Translations under genes and position numbers: made by a program | Part shown: piece after piece, positions 40,905 to 50,550 of the stretch | Numbering within the stretch: position 1 is the stretch's first letter | How the letters are laid out: the number at the start of each line of letters is the position of its first letter | Origin: JAAEKA01 sp049299095 | GTDB lineage: Bacteria; Chloroflexota; Anaerolineae; JAAEKA01 | Assembly: GCA_049299095.1 (NCBI GenBank) | Contig: JBAQWV010000041.1 | Coordinates: forward strand, 124,001 to 188,000 | Direction: 5' to 3' | Length of the DNA: 64,000 nucleotides | The notes under the pieces: model-generated | Database searches by the model: none | The model's input: only the letters and a program-made list of their open reading frames with translations | What the model was told of the DNA's origin: nothing

Positions 40905-42176
40905 ATGAAACAGCCGCGTTTACTGGGCATTCTTTGGCTGAGTGCGGTGATCGGGTTGACAGGCTGCGCCCGGCAGGCCGCCCCCGTGACTTCAGTGGCC
41001 GATACAGCGCAGCCGACTGTCGTAGTTGCACCGTCCACACCAGAACCCACGCCGTCACCGACCGCGGTTCTTGCGACCTCCACACCAGCACCCACGGCGT
41101 CACCGACTGCCACCCTGCCGCCGACAGCCCTGCCGACGGCGACCGCCACGCCCGAACCGCCAACCGCTACGCCTGAACCCACGCAGCAACCGGTATCGGT
41201 GCGCGCCGCGGCTGGTGAACCGATCCAGTTGACCAACAACGGGTGCTGCACGCAGCCATTTTGGTCGCCGGACGGCCAGCAGGTGCGTTTTATTGACAAA
41301 CCCGCCGCAGATCAGCCGGTTGGTATCTGGGGAGTGAACATTGCAGCGCCCTTGTCTGCCCCGCAATTCGTCACAGATCGGCTGGCGGAAAGCAGCGCAT
41401 CACCTCTGTTCATCATCGAAACCGGCGGAGATGCCACGATCATTGAACGCCGCGCCACGGGCGAACGCTGGACAGTGACCGCGGCGCAAGGACGCAACGT
41501 GCAGATAGCGCCCGATCAAACGCACATCGCCTGGACCATCACCAACAACGATGCACCCTCCAGCGATCAGGTGACCGCGCTCTGGATCGCTGATCTGGAT
41601 GGTGGCAATGCACGGCAGATCGCCACCCTACCGCGCGGCGGCTTGAGCGGCTGGATCAACAACGACACGCTGCTCATCAGCGGGCGCGACAGCCAGACCG
41701 CCCGCGAGCAGGTGGTTTCCACCTATTCCCTCGTGGATGGCGCGCGCGTGGAGCTGATTCGCAGCGAGCGGCTGCGCGGCACATCGTTGTCGCCCAGCGG
41801 CCAATGGCTGATCTATTACCTGGCCTTTGACCCGGATCGGTCGCTGAATGGCTTGTGGCTGACCAGCGCCGATGGCACACAAACCACCCACCTCGACGAT
41901 GCCCTGTTTGGCAGCTACCAGTGGCGACCGTGCGGTGAGCGTTGCAGCGCAGCCCAGGATCGTCTGTTGATCGTACCTTTCCAGCCCGACACGCTGTATC
42001 ATACCTTCCTCGAATTCAATCCGAACAGCGGCGCGGTGCAGCCGCTGACCGATCCTGCGACCAGCACGATCAAGATTGCCAACGCCGACTGGCGCGTTGC
42101 ACCAGATGGTCGCAGCGTGGTCTATGTAGAGAACCGCGACCGCAACTTGTGGCTTTTGCCGTTGCCTGAGCGGTAA
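40905..42176 (+). CDS. Lipoprotein with TolB/WD40-like beta-propeller
   Basis: A 423-residue protein with lipobox 'LTGC' (Cys21), a long Thr/Pro linker (about 35-100), then a propeller with repeated blades such as 'QPFWSPDGQQVRFID', 'ALWIADLDGGNARQIATL', 'GTSLSPSGQWLIYYL' and 'DWRVAPDGRSVVYVEN'. This is the PD40/TolB-type repeat. It has no enzyme motif and may bind a peptide or glycan partner at the outer face of the membrane. It follows the M23 gene by four bases. Confidence 0.85.
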   Translation: MKQPRLLGILWLSAVIGLTGCARQAAPVTSVADTAQPTVVVAPSTPEPTPSPTAVLATSTPAPTASPTATLPPTALPTATATPEPPTATPEPTQQPVSVRAAAGEPIQLTNNGCCTQPFWSPDGQQVRFIDKPAADQPVGIWGVNIAAPLSAPQFVTDRLAESSASPLFIIETGGDATIIERRATGERWTVTAAQGRNVQIAPDQTHIAWTITNNDAPSSDQVTALWIADLDGGNARQIATLPRGGLSGWINNDTLLISGRDSQTAREQVVSTYSLVDGARVELIRSERLRGTSLSPSGQWLIYYLAFDPDRSLNGLWLTSADGTQTTHLDDALFGSYQWRPCGERCSAAQDRLLIVPFQPDTLYHTFLEFNPNSGAVQPLTDPATSTIKIANADWRVAPDGRSVVYVENRDRNLWLLPLPER

Positions 42177-42234
42177 GGCCCACTTCAAGCAAAGATTTCA
42201 AGGACAGGCCTTCCCAGCCAGCCTGCCTTGACAG

Positions 42235-42269
42235 CGACGCGATGACAAATTCCCCTGGTCATCGCGTCG
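42235..42269 (+). terminator. Hairpin after the propeller lipoprotein gene
   Basis: A 12-bp perfect inverted repeat (42235-42246 and 42258-42269) with an 11-base loop. No T tract follows, so it may terminate weakly or be an operator. Confidence 0.5.
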
Positions 42270-42321
42270 TTGCGCGTCAAGCGCGGGCGAAGCTGCAAAG
42301 TTATAACGGGTTCTCTATTGG

Positions 42322-42343
42322 TTCTTAATATTTTCTAAACAAT
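42322..42343 (+). promoter_or_regulatory. Direct repeat resembling an OmpR/PhoB-family binding site
   Basis: TTCTTAATATT followed directly by TTCTAAACAAT: 11-base tandem repeats with cores TTCTTAA and TTCTAAA. The second unit is identical to the right half of the site at 38088. It sits about 200 bases upstream of the YceI gene and about 1.1 kb upstream of an OmpR-type regulator gene. Confidence 0.45.
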
Positions 42344-42485
42344 AAACGTGTATTGTGAAGAGGACAAGCGCGATTTGGCAAAGCAGCAGCGTGACAACGT
42401 TTGGAGACAGACTTTGTTAACGAGTCGCAACATTGGTAGCAGATAAACGGTATTTTTCGGATGACTGTGTATTATGTGGAATAAT

Positions 42486-42510
42486 TCGCACAGGAAACGA
42501 AACTGTGCGA
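42486..42510 (+). promoter_or_regulatory. Hairpin or operator in the yceI leader
   Basis: TCGCACAG (42486-42493) and CTGTGCGA (42503-42510) form an 8-bp perfect inverted repeat with a 9-base purine-rich loop, 35 bases ahead of the start codon. Confidence 0.4.
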
Positions 42511-42545
42511 TAAAAATCCTGTCCTTTACCGAATGGAGAAAGTTT

Positions 42546-43367
42546 ATGAAGAAAAATATCGTGTTTGCGATTGTTGCCCTGGCCGCGATCGTCCTGGCCT
42601 TCTTGCTGTATCAGGTTTTTAAGACGCCAGAAGAAGCGAGTGCCCCCATTGCTGCCATTCCGGTGACCGTGGAAACGGCAGCGCCCACCGCTCAGGCCGC
42701 GGCAACCGAGGTCCCCACGGTTGCCCCCACGGCCGAAAGCATGGCCACTGAAGCGCCGGCTGCGGCCACTGAAGCACCAGCCGCCGCCACTGAGGCTCCA
42801 CCCGCCGCCACCGAAGCACCAGCCGCTTCGGCTCCTGTGATTTTTGAAATTCAGCAGGATCGTTCTCAGGCGCGCTTCATCATCAATGAAGTGCTGCGCG
42901 GCACGCCGACGCGCGTCGTTGGCGCCACGGATCAGGTCGCTGGACAAATCGCCATTGATCCGGCGAATCCGGCCGCAGCACAGGTAGGCACGATATTAGT
43001 CAATGCGCGCACGCTGGCAACCGACAACGATTTTCGTAACCGCGCCATCAAGAATCAAATTCTGAGCACCAACACCTACGAATTTGTGACCTTTGAGCCA
43101 ACCCAGGTGACCGGACTGCCTGCCAGCGTCGCGGTTGGACAGGCACTGACTTTCCAGGTGGTCGGCAACCTTACGGTGCGCGATGTCACCAAGGAAGTAA
43201 CTTTCGATGTGACCGCGACGCCGATCAGTGAGACGGAGATCAGCGGGCTGGCCTCTCTGACCATCCCGTACCGTGACCTGGGACTGAGCATCCCCGATGC
43301 GCCTTCCGTGGACACTGTAGAAGATACCGTGCTGCTTGAGCTGGAATTCGTAGCGGTTGCGCAGTAA
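42546..43367 (+). CDS. Membrane-anchored YceI family protein
   Basis: A 273-residue protein with an N-terminal membrane anchor (about 5-25), a repeated linker of 'ATEAP' units (about 45-95), and a YceI/lipocalin-like domain ('RSQARFIINEVLRG', 'VAGQIAIDPANPA', 'LTVRDVTKEVTFDVTA'), which binds long isoprenoid or lipid molecules. ATG 42546 has GGAG seven bases upstream. It is the gene just before the two-component system and may be controlled by it. Confidence 0.9.
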   Translation: MKKNIVFAIVALAAIVLAFLLYQVFKTPEEASAPIAAIPVTVETAAPTAQAAATEVPTVAPTAESMATEAPAAATEAPAAATEAPPAATEAPAASAPVIFEIQQDRSQARFIINEVLRGTPTRVVGATDQVAGQIAIDPANPAAAQVGTILVNARTLATDNDFRNRAIKNQILSTNTYEFVTFEPTQVTGLPASVAVGQALTFQVVGNLTVRDVTKEVTFDVTATPISETEISGLASLTIPYRDLGLSIPDAPSVDTVEDTVLLELEFVAVAQ

Positions 43368-43380
43368 TAAGCCCCTTTGA

Positions 43381-43421
43381 ACCGTCCCGGCCTCCTCGAC
43401 AAACCGATGAGGTCGGGCGGT
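43381..43421 (+). terminator. Imperfect long hairpin between yceI and the response regulator gene
   Basis: About 16 base pairs can form between 43381-43398 and 43405-43421, with a bulge and wobble pairs. No T tract follows. It may reduce read-through into the regulator gene. Confidence 0.4.
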
Positions 43422-43448
43422 ATCAACCATCCATGACACAGGGTTCAT

Positions 43449-44132
43449 ATGGCGAAAGCAATTTTGGTCGTTGACGACAAAAAAGAAATCCGCATAATGA
43501 TCAAGGCCTATCTGGAACAGGAAGGCTTTCGCGTGGTGACCGCGGCTGACGGGCAAGAGGCATTGTATGTTGCGCGCCACGAGCGCCCCGACCTGATCAT
43601 TCTCGACCTGATGATGCCGCAGATGGGCGGATACGAATTTCTCAGCGCCCATCGTCGCGAAACAGACACACCGATCATCATTCTGACGGCCAAGCTGGAA
43701 GAAGGTGACAAGGTACTCGGTCTGGAGTTGGGCGCGGATGATTTTGTCACCAAGCCGTTTAGTATGCGCGAGCTAACCGCACGCGTGCGCGCAGTGCTGC
43801 GTCGGACTGGCCGCGAGCAGACCGAAAACGAAATATTGCGCGTGGCCGATGTGGTTTTCGATCGGGCACGCCGTTTGGTAACCGTCTCCGAACGCGCAGT
43901 AGACCTGACCCCTTCAGAGTTTGACTTGCTGGGTGCCTTTCTGGCTGCGCCGGGGCGTGCATTCAGCCGCGCCGAGTTGCTGGACCGGCTGCAGGGCGAC
44001 GCATACGATGGCTATGAACGCACCATTGACGTGCATATCCGTAACCTGCGCCTGAAGATCGAGCCAGATCCGGCCAAGCCACGCTATATCGAGACGGTGT
44101 ACGGCGTGGGGTATCGGTTCGCGTCGGAGTAG
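43449..44132 (+). CDS. OmpR/PhoB-family response regulator
   Basis: A 227-residue DNA-binding regulator. The receiver domain has the acidic pair Asp9/Asp10, the phosphoacceptor Asp53 ('LIILDLMMPQMGG'), Thr80 and Lys102. The C-terminal winged helix is of the OmpR/PhoB kind ('FDLLGAFLAAPGRAFSRAELL', 'VHIRNLRLKIEPDP', 'YGVGYRF'). Such regulators bind direct repeats with 11-base spacing; candidate sites lie at 18736, 38088 and 42322. The cognate kinase gene follows after 132 bases. Confidence 0.95.
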   Translation: MAKAILVVDDKKEIRIMIKAYLEQEGFRVVTAADGQEALYVARHERPDLIILDLMMPQMGGYEFLSAHRRETDTPIIILTAKLEEGDKVLGLELGADDFVTKPFSMRELTARVRAVLRRTGREQTENEILRVADVVFDRARRLVTVSERAVDLTPSEFDLLGAFLAAPGRAFSRAELLDRLQGDAYDGYERTIDVHIRNLRLKIEPDPAKPRYIETVYGVGYRFASE

Positions 44133-44264
44133 GCGGTGGCCCGGTCGAAGACCAACAAGTGGCCCCGTGGTAAGACGAAAAGAAAGCCTTTACATACGTT
44201 TTAAGAAGTGCTATTGGTTCTATTTCAATTTTCAGCCTTCACCTTTCAGGATTGACCTCATGCT

Positions 44265-45650
44265 ATGCGCTCGCTAACCCAAAAGCTTACCCTGGCCTTT
44301 TTATTTATCGGCTTGATCGGTGCTGCCCTGGTGGCGATATTCGTCAGCGTGCGCACCCAGCGCGAGTTCGATCAGTTTGTTTTGGATCGTTATCAACAGG
44401 ATATCGTGGATGAGCTGGCTGAATATTACGAAGTCAACGGAAGCTGGGCCGGGCTATCTGGAATCAGTTTGCAATTTGCCCGTCCCGACGACGACAAGCC
44501 GCGTCCCAAATACACAAGCCCGCCTATCGCATTGGTAGATACTACCGACACAGTGGTTTTGGAAAGTCACGACTATCGTCTGGGACAACAACTAAACCGC
44601 AATCAATTACGCAACGCCATCCCCATCAAAGTGAATGGTAAACTCGTTGGTCAGGTATTGGTTGATACCCGCGATAATAATGACCAGCGGGATCAGGTGT
44701 CGCCAGAACAGGAATTTTTAGGCCGCGTAAACCAGGCCATTCTGTACAGTGCTTTAGGGGCAACCATTCTCGCCTTGATTTTAGGCGTACTGCTCGCGCG
44801 CGCGATCTCCCGTCCAGTCAAGGAACTGACGGAAGCGACTCATCGCGTGGCCGAAGGCGAGCTGGGCTTGCAGGTTCCCGTGCGCACGCGCGACGAACTG
44901 GGCGATCTGGCTGGCTCGTTCAACCGTATGAGCGCCGACCTGGCGACTGCCAACCAGTTGCGTCGCCAGATGACCGCGGACATCGCCCACGAGTTACGCA
45001 CGCCGCTCAGTGTTATTCTGGGCTATACCGAGGCGCTGGTGGATGGCAAACTACCTGGCAAGCCAGCGATCTACGAAGCGATGTATGGCGAAGCCAGGCT
45101 GCTCAACCATCTGATTGACGATCTACGCACCCTTTCGCTGGCTGATGCCGGTGAATTAAGCCTAAACCGCGGCCTCGTACTTCCCAGCGAGATCGTGGAA
45201 CGCACAGCGACGTCCCACGTTGCCCTGGCCGCACAGCGCGGCATCAGCCTGCAAACCCAGATTGCACCGGATTTGCCGCTGGTGCAGGTGGATCGTGAGC
45301 GTATGGCCCAGGTGTTGGCGAATCTGGTGACCAATGCACTGCGCTACACCCCGGAAGGCGGGGCCGTCACCCTGTCGGCGCAGCGCGTTGGCGATAATCA
45401 GGTGCAGCTTCAGGTGCGCGATACCGGCCCCGGCATTGCCGCCGATCACTTGCCTTTTGTGTTCCAGCGTTTTTACCGTGCCGACACATCGCGCAGCGCC
45501 AACGGCGAGTCGGGCCTGGGGCTGGCAATTGCCAAGTCGCTGATCGAGGCGCACGGTGGAACGATTCGAGTGGATAGCATCGCAGGAAAAGGAGCCACGT
45601 TTACCATCACCTTGCCCGTAGCCGCAGAAGATGCGGACGACCTGGCTTGA
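44265..45650 (+). CDS. HAMP domain sensor histidine kinase
   Basis: A 461-residue membrane kinase. Helix 1 (about 8-28) and helix 2 (about 158-178) bracket an extracytoplasmic sensor domain of about 130 residues, followed by HAMP (about 180-232), a HisKA dimerisation helix with His242 in 'DIAHELRTPLS', and an HATPase_c domain ('NLVTNALRYTPEGG', 'DTGPGIA', 'GLGLAIAKSLIEAHGG'). It would phosphorylate the upstream regulator. A weak promoter (TTTACA at 44189, TATTGG at 44212, 17-base gap) precedes it. The signal is unknown. Confidence 0.95.
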   Translation: MRSLTQKLTLAFLFIGLIGAALVAIFVSVRTQREFDQFVLDRYQQDIVDELAEYYEVNGSWAGLSGISLQFARPDDDKPRPKYTSPPIALVDTTDTVVLESHDYRLGQQLNRNQLRNAIPIKVNGKLVGQVLVDTRDNNDQRDQVSPEQEFLGRVNQAILYSALGATILALILGVLLARAISRPVKELTEATHRVAEGELGLQVPVRTRDELGDLAGSFNRMSADLATANQLRRQMTADIAHELRTPLSVILGYTEALVDGKLPGKPAIYEAMYGEARLLNHLIDDLRTLSLADAGELSLNRGLVLPSEIVERTATSHVALAAQRGISLQTQIAPDLPLVQVDRERMAQVLANLVTNALRYTPEGGAVTLSAQRVGDNQVQLQVRDTGPGIAADHLPFVFQRFYRADTSRSANGESGLGLAIAKSLIEAHGGTIRVDSIAGKGATFTITLPVAAEDADDLA

Positions 45651-45714
45651 GCTTGTCTTCACGACTGCTGACAAGGCTTTTTGAGCTGGATAAGCTTAGA
45701 CAAGAGTGTACAAG

Positions 45715-47016
45715 ATGAAAACCCGTGTGACGTTAATCCTTGCACTTCTACTGCTGGTCGTGCTGAGCGCCGCCTGCGCCAGCCCCCGCAGCACCATCTC
45801 CCCTGTTTCCGAAGCAACCCCTATCAATGTGGCCGCACTGGCCGATAGCGTGGTCGCCCAGGTTCAGGCGCAGTTGCCCAAACAAACGGCCGAAATCGAT
45901 TCAGCCACCCTGAGCGCAGCCATTAAAGCCGAGCTGGAAAAGGTTGTGCCCGCGGTTGCCGCGGAAAAACTCCAGCAGATGGTGGACGAAGCCGTACAGG
46001 CGCGTCTGGCGCAACAGGGCAGCGTCTCTACCGTCAGCCAGACCAATCTCGTCGGCGACGCTGCCGATCTACAAACAACGCTGGAAAGCCTGTACCAGCG
46101 CACCAACCCCTCCGTAGTGTACATCATCACCAGCCAGGGCAGCGGCAGCGGCTTCGTATATGACAACGACGGCCACATCGTGACCAACCGGCACGTTGTG
46201 GCAGGTTCAAACCAATTCGAAGTGGTGTTTGCTTCCGGCGAGCGGCAAGCAGCCGAGTTGGTGGGCGCGGACGCAGACAGCGACATGGCCGTCTTGAAGG
46301 TAGGCGCGCTGCCGAATGGCGTGCAACCCCTGCCACTGGCCCAAGCCGACGCCATCAGTGTAGGCCAATTCGTGGTCGCCATCGGCAATCCTTTCGGCGA
46401 GCAGGGTTCAATGACCCTCGGCGTCGTGAGCGGCCTGGGGCGCAGCCTGCGTTCGCAGCGCGGCCTGACCAACAGCGGCACTGCATATTCGTTACCCAGC
46501 GTGATCCAAACGGACGCACCGATCAATCCCGGCAACTCAGGCGGCCCGCTGCTGAACCTGGCCGGTGAAGTGGTGGGTATCAACTCGGCCATTGCCAGCG
46601 CCACCGGCGTTGGTTCTGGTGTCGGCTTCGCCATTCCCGTGGTTGCCGTGCATCAGATCGTGCCCGATTTGATCAGCCAAGGCGGGCATAACTACTCCTA
46701 TCTGGGCGTTAGCTTCGACGATGAAATCAGCCTGCGCGATCAGTCGCTGTACGGCATTGACCAGACCCAGGGCGCCTACGTAGTCAGCATCAGCCCCGGC
46801 GGGCCAGCCGATCAAGCCGGCCTGCGCCAGGCCGATCCCAACACCGGGCGCGGCGGCGATCTCGTCGTGGCGATTGACGGCCAGCCGGTGGGTGACTTTG
46901 GTGACCTGAACAGCTATCTGGTCTTCCATACCCAGCCAGGCCAGCAGATCGAACTGAGCGTGCTGCGCAACGGCGAACAGATCAGCGTGCCTGTAACACT
47001 GGGCGAACGTCCTTAA
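45715..47016 (+). CDS. HtrA/DegP-type serine protease, lipoprotein, with PDZ domain
   Basis: A 433-residue envelope protease. It starts with a lipobox (LSAAC, Cys21), has a coiled-coil-rich spacer (about 40-115), a trypsin-like domain with His160 ('TNRHVVAG'), Asp190 ('DSDMAVLKV') and Ser275 ('NPGNSGGPLL'), and one PDZ domain (about 330-425). It would degrade misfolded exported proteins. ATG 45715 was preferred to an in-frame GTG 45706 because of the AAGAG spacing and the signal peptide. It lies 64 bases after the kinase gene and may be part of that stress regulon. Confidence 0.94.
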   Translation: MKTRVTLILALLLLVVLSAACASPRSTISPVSEATPINVAALADSVVAQVQAQLPKQTAEIDSATLSAAIKAELEKVVPAVAAEKLQQMVDEAVQARLAQQGSVSTVSQTNLVGDAADLQTTLESLYQRTNPSVVYIITSQGSGSGFVYDNDGHIVTNRHVVAGSNQFEVVFASGERQAAELVGADADSDMAVLKVGALPNGVQPLPLAQADAISVGQFVVAIGNPFGEQGSMTLGVVSGLGRSLRSQRGLTNSGTAYSLPSVIQTDAPINPGNSGGPLLNLAGEVVGINSAIASATGVGSGVGFAIPVVAVHQIVPDLISQGGHNYSYLGVSFDDEISLRDQSLYGIDQTQGAYVVSISPGGPADQAGLRQADPNTGRGGDLVVAIDGQPVGDFGDLNSYLVFHTQPGQQIELSVLRNGEQISVPVTLGERP

Positions 47017-47055
47017 CCATCAAGCCTCGCATGAGGCGCGTCGCATCTATCTGAA

Positions 47056-47101
47056 AGCAAGGCCTGACCGCCGGTTTACGGCAGCCGGGCTTTGCTCTTT
47101 T
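47056..47101 (+). terminator. Terminator after the HtrA-type gene
   Basis: AGCAAGGCC (47056-47064) pairs with GGCTTTGCT (47088-47096) with one wobble, followed by CTTTT. Confidence 0.65.
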
Positions 47102-47140
47102 CCAACCGACCACTGTTTGAAACTGTATCGAGGTGATTGT

Positions 47141-48550
<1,410 letters not shown>

Positions 48551-48562
48551 TCGGTCACGCGC

Positions 48563-48607
48563 AAAGGGGCCAGATGATGCTGTTCTGCATCACCTGGCCC
48601 CTTTTTT
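48563..48607 (+). terminator. Bidirectional terminator between the hydrolase gene and manA
   Basis: An 11-bp outer stem AAAGGGGCCAG with CTGGCCCCTTT and a partly paired inner stem (GATGC with GCATC) are followed by a T run on the plus strand and A/T on the other side. Confidence 0.8.
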
Positions 48608-48620
48608 ATTTATTGCTGTC

Positions 48621-49625
48621 TTATGCGCCGCGCACGTAGGTGCGCAGCAACGTGGCTGGACTATGCGCAACGATGCGATACTCGCCCAATGCCGCCGGCA
48701 GCAGGCAGAAGTGCACCGCAGCCAGCGGCAGCCCATTCACCTCGACCAAGCCGCTCAGCACGCCCCAAATTTCCAAGCTTTCGCCCGTACAAGCTCCCTG
48801 CCACACCGCGCCGCTGTCCAGCATGATGCGCTCGGTGGTGAAATAGCGGTTGCTGCACAGCAGTTCGCGGCGCTGCCCCGGCTCTGCAGCCAACAGCCGC
48901 GGCGTGCCAACCGGCGGCTCCACACGGTCGAAATCAATCACTTCCAACGCCCGGTCCACATGCAGCGGCCGCGCCTGTCCGTTCTTGTCCACGCGTCCCC
49001 AGTCATACACGCGGTAGGTGGTGTTGGAATTCTGCTGGATTTCCGCGATCAACAGGCCGCCCATGATTGCGTGCAGCGTGCCCGCGGGCACGCACACGTG
49101 GTCGCCTGCCCGCACGCGTACGCGATGCAACTGCGTCTCCAGACGATTGCTGGCGATGCCGCGGCGCAGGCTGTCCACGGTCACACCCCGCCGGACGCCC
49201 ACGATCAATTCAGCGTCCGGCTCGGCGTGCAGCACCACCCACATCTCCGTTTTGCCCAGTTCATCCCCTTCGTGCGCCTGCGCGTAACTGTCATCGGGGT
49301 GAACCTGCACCGACAGCGGCGCGTGCGCGTCCAGCAGCTTGACCAGCAGGGGAAATTTGCCGCGCGCCTGCGCCCAGGCATTGTGCCGCCCGATCAGATC
49401 GAGACCCAATTCGGCATGGACTGCGGTTAGCGGCTGGCCGGCAAAGGGACCATTGGCAACCAACGACGCGCCGTCTTCATGCGCGGCGATCTCCCAACTT
49501 TCCGCGATGGTGCCGCCAGCGGGCAGAGACCGCCCCAACTTGCGGTGCAGATTACGTCCGCCCCACAGGTACTCTTTCAGAACCGGTGTAAAGATCAGAG
49601 GATACAGGGAATGCGCCATTGTCAT
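48621..49625 (-). CDS. manA: Mannose-6-phosphate isomerase, class I
   Basis: A 334-residue cupin-fold enzyme that interconverts mannose-6-phosphate and fructose-6-phosphate, feeding GDP-mannose for glycan synthesis. It begins 'LYPLIFTPVLKEYLWGG', has the zinc-binding 'PLSVQVHPDD' and 'GKTEMWVV', and 'VPAGTLHAIMGG'. Start candidates at 49637 (TTG), 49625 and 49619 (both ATG) are close together; none has a good ribosome binding site. It is divergent from the TetR gene. Confidence 0.92.
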   Translation of the reverse strand: MTMAHSLYPLIFTPVLKEYLWGGRNLHRKLGRSLPAGGTIAESWEIAAHEDGASLVANGPFAGQPLTAVHAELGLDLIGRHNAWAQARGKFPLLVKLLDAHAPLSVQVHPDDSYAQAHEGDELGKTEMWVVLHAEPDAELIVGVRRGVTVDSLRRGIASNRLETQLHRVRVRAGDHVCVPAGTLHAIMGGLLIAEIQQNSNTTYRVYDWGRVDKNGQARPLHVDRALEVIDFDRVEPPVGTPRLLAAEPGQRRELLCSNRYFTTERIMLDSGAVWQGACTGESLEIWGVLSGLVEVNGLPLAAVHFCLLPAALGEYRIVAHSPATLLRTYVRGA

Positions 49626-49845
49626 TGCAGGTATCAAATTTTAGTCAACTGAAGTTTCTTTTGCTGAAAGTTCAGTTGTATGTAAAACCATAAGTTCGTA
49701 TCGAAAAGCCCAGACCGGGAAGGCATAGGCCCGAACGCTGCGTCCATTATAACGCTTTCAAGGTTTATCCTCAATTTGTGAGAGGACATGCAGACGGCGA
49801 TGTGTTGGTTCGCACCGGGGATGCAAACTGCACGGATGATCCTTT

Positions 49846-49892
49846 TATACTATTAGGTATAGAACTTACAGAACAATATACTGTTTAGTATA
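49846..49892 (+). promoter_or_regulatory. Two palindromic operators and promoter ahead of the TetR gene
   Basis: TATAC-tattag-GTATA (49846-49861) and TATACT-gttt-AGTATA (49877-49892) are related inverted repeats whose centres are 31 bases apart (three DNA turns). The second covers the region between a -35-like TTACAG (49866-49871) and a -10-like TATAGA (49889-49894). This is the expected layout for autorepression by the TetR protein encoded 26 bases further on. Confidence 0.7.
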
Positions 49893-49917
49893 GAATAGAC
49901 ACGGTAAAGGGACACCC

Positions 49918-50547
49918 ATGACTGCACCAACTGTAAAAAACGAACAAGTTGCCCTGCCAACAGTGCCGGTTAACGAAAACACCGAACGCATCTTCCACGA
50001 AGCCTGGCTGATGTTTCAGGAATTGGGTTATCGCGGCGCGTCCATTGACGAGCTGTGCCAGCGTTGCAACCTGACCAAGCCAACGCTGTATTACTACTTC
50101 GGCAACAAGGAGCGCCTGTTTATTCAGGTGATGTTGCGCCAGTTGCAGGGGTATCGTGCGATTTTACAAAGTACAGAGCCGTTGACAACGCGGCTGGAGG
50201 CGCTGGCTGCTGCCATGCTGGCCTCTTTCAGCACAGACATCAGTAGCATGATGCACGACATGGCACACATCCATGATCCCGCGCTGCACCGCGTGGTCAA
50301 TCAGGCTTTTCGTCGCGAGCTGATGGACCCACTGATCGCAGTGATGCAAGCTGGTATGACCACAGGTCAATTACGCGCAGATGAGCCGGAGTTCTACGCC
50401 TGGATTTTTCTTGGTTTGGTCAACACCTTTATCCGTACAAAATCGAGTACAACGCAAGCCGCGCTGCCGCCAGCAAATCTTCTGGCCCGGCGTCTGGTCG
50501 CATTTTTTCTGGTTGGAGCTGAAACTTTTCAAGACAGGAAGGAATAA
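49918..50547 (+). CDS. TetR/AcrR-family transcriptional repressor
   Basis: A 209-residue repressor. The N-terminal helix-turn-helix spans about 28-68 ('GYRGASIDELCQRCNLTKPTLYYYFGNKE'), after which comes an all-helical ligand-binding domain. It probably represses its own operon through the paired palindromes upstream and is released by a compound exported by the next gene product. It ends three bases before that gene. Confidence 0.93.
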   Translation: MTAPTVKNEQVALPTVPVNENTERIFHEAWLMFQELGYRGASIDELCQRCNLTKPTLYYYFGNKERLFIQVMLRQLQGYRAILQSTEPLTTRLEALAAAMLASFSTDISSMMHDMAHIHDPALHRVVNQAFRRELMDPLIAVMQAGMTTGQLRADEPEFYAWIFLGLVNTFIRTKSSTTQAALPPANLLARRLVAFFLVGAETFQDRKE

Positions 50548-50550
50548 TTT

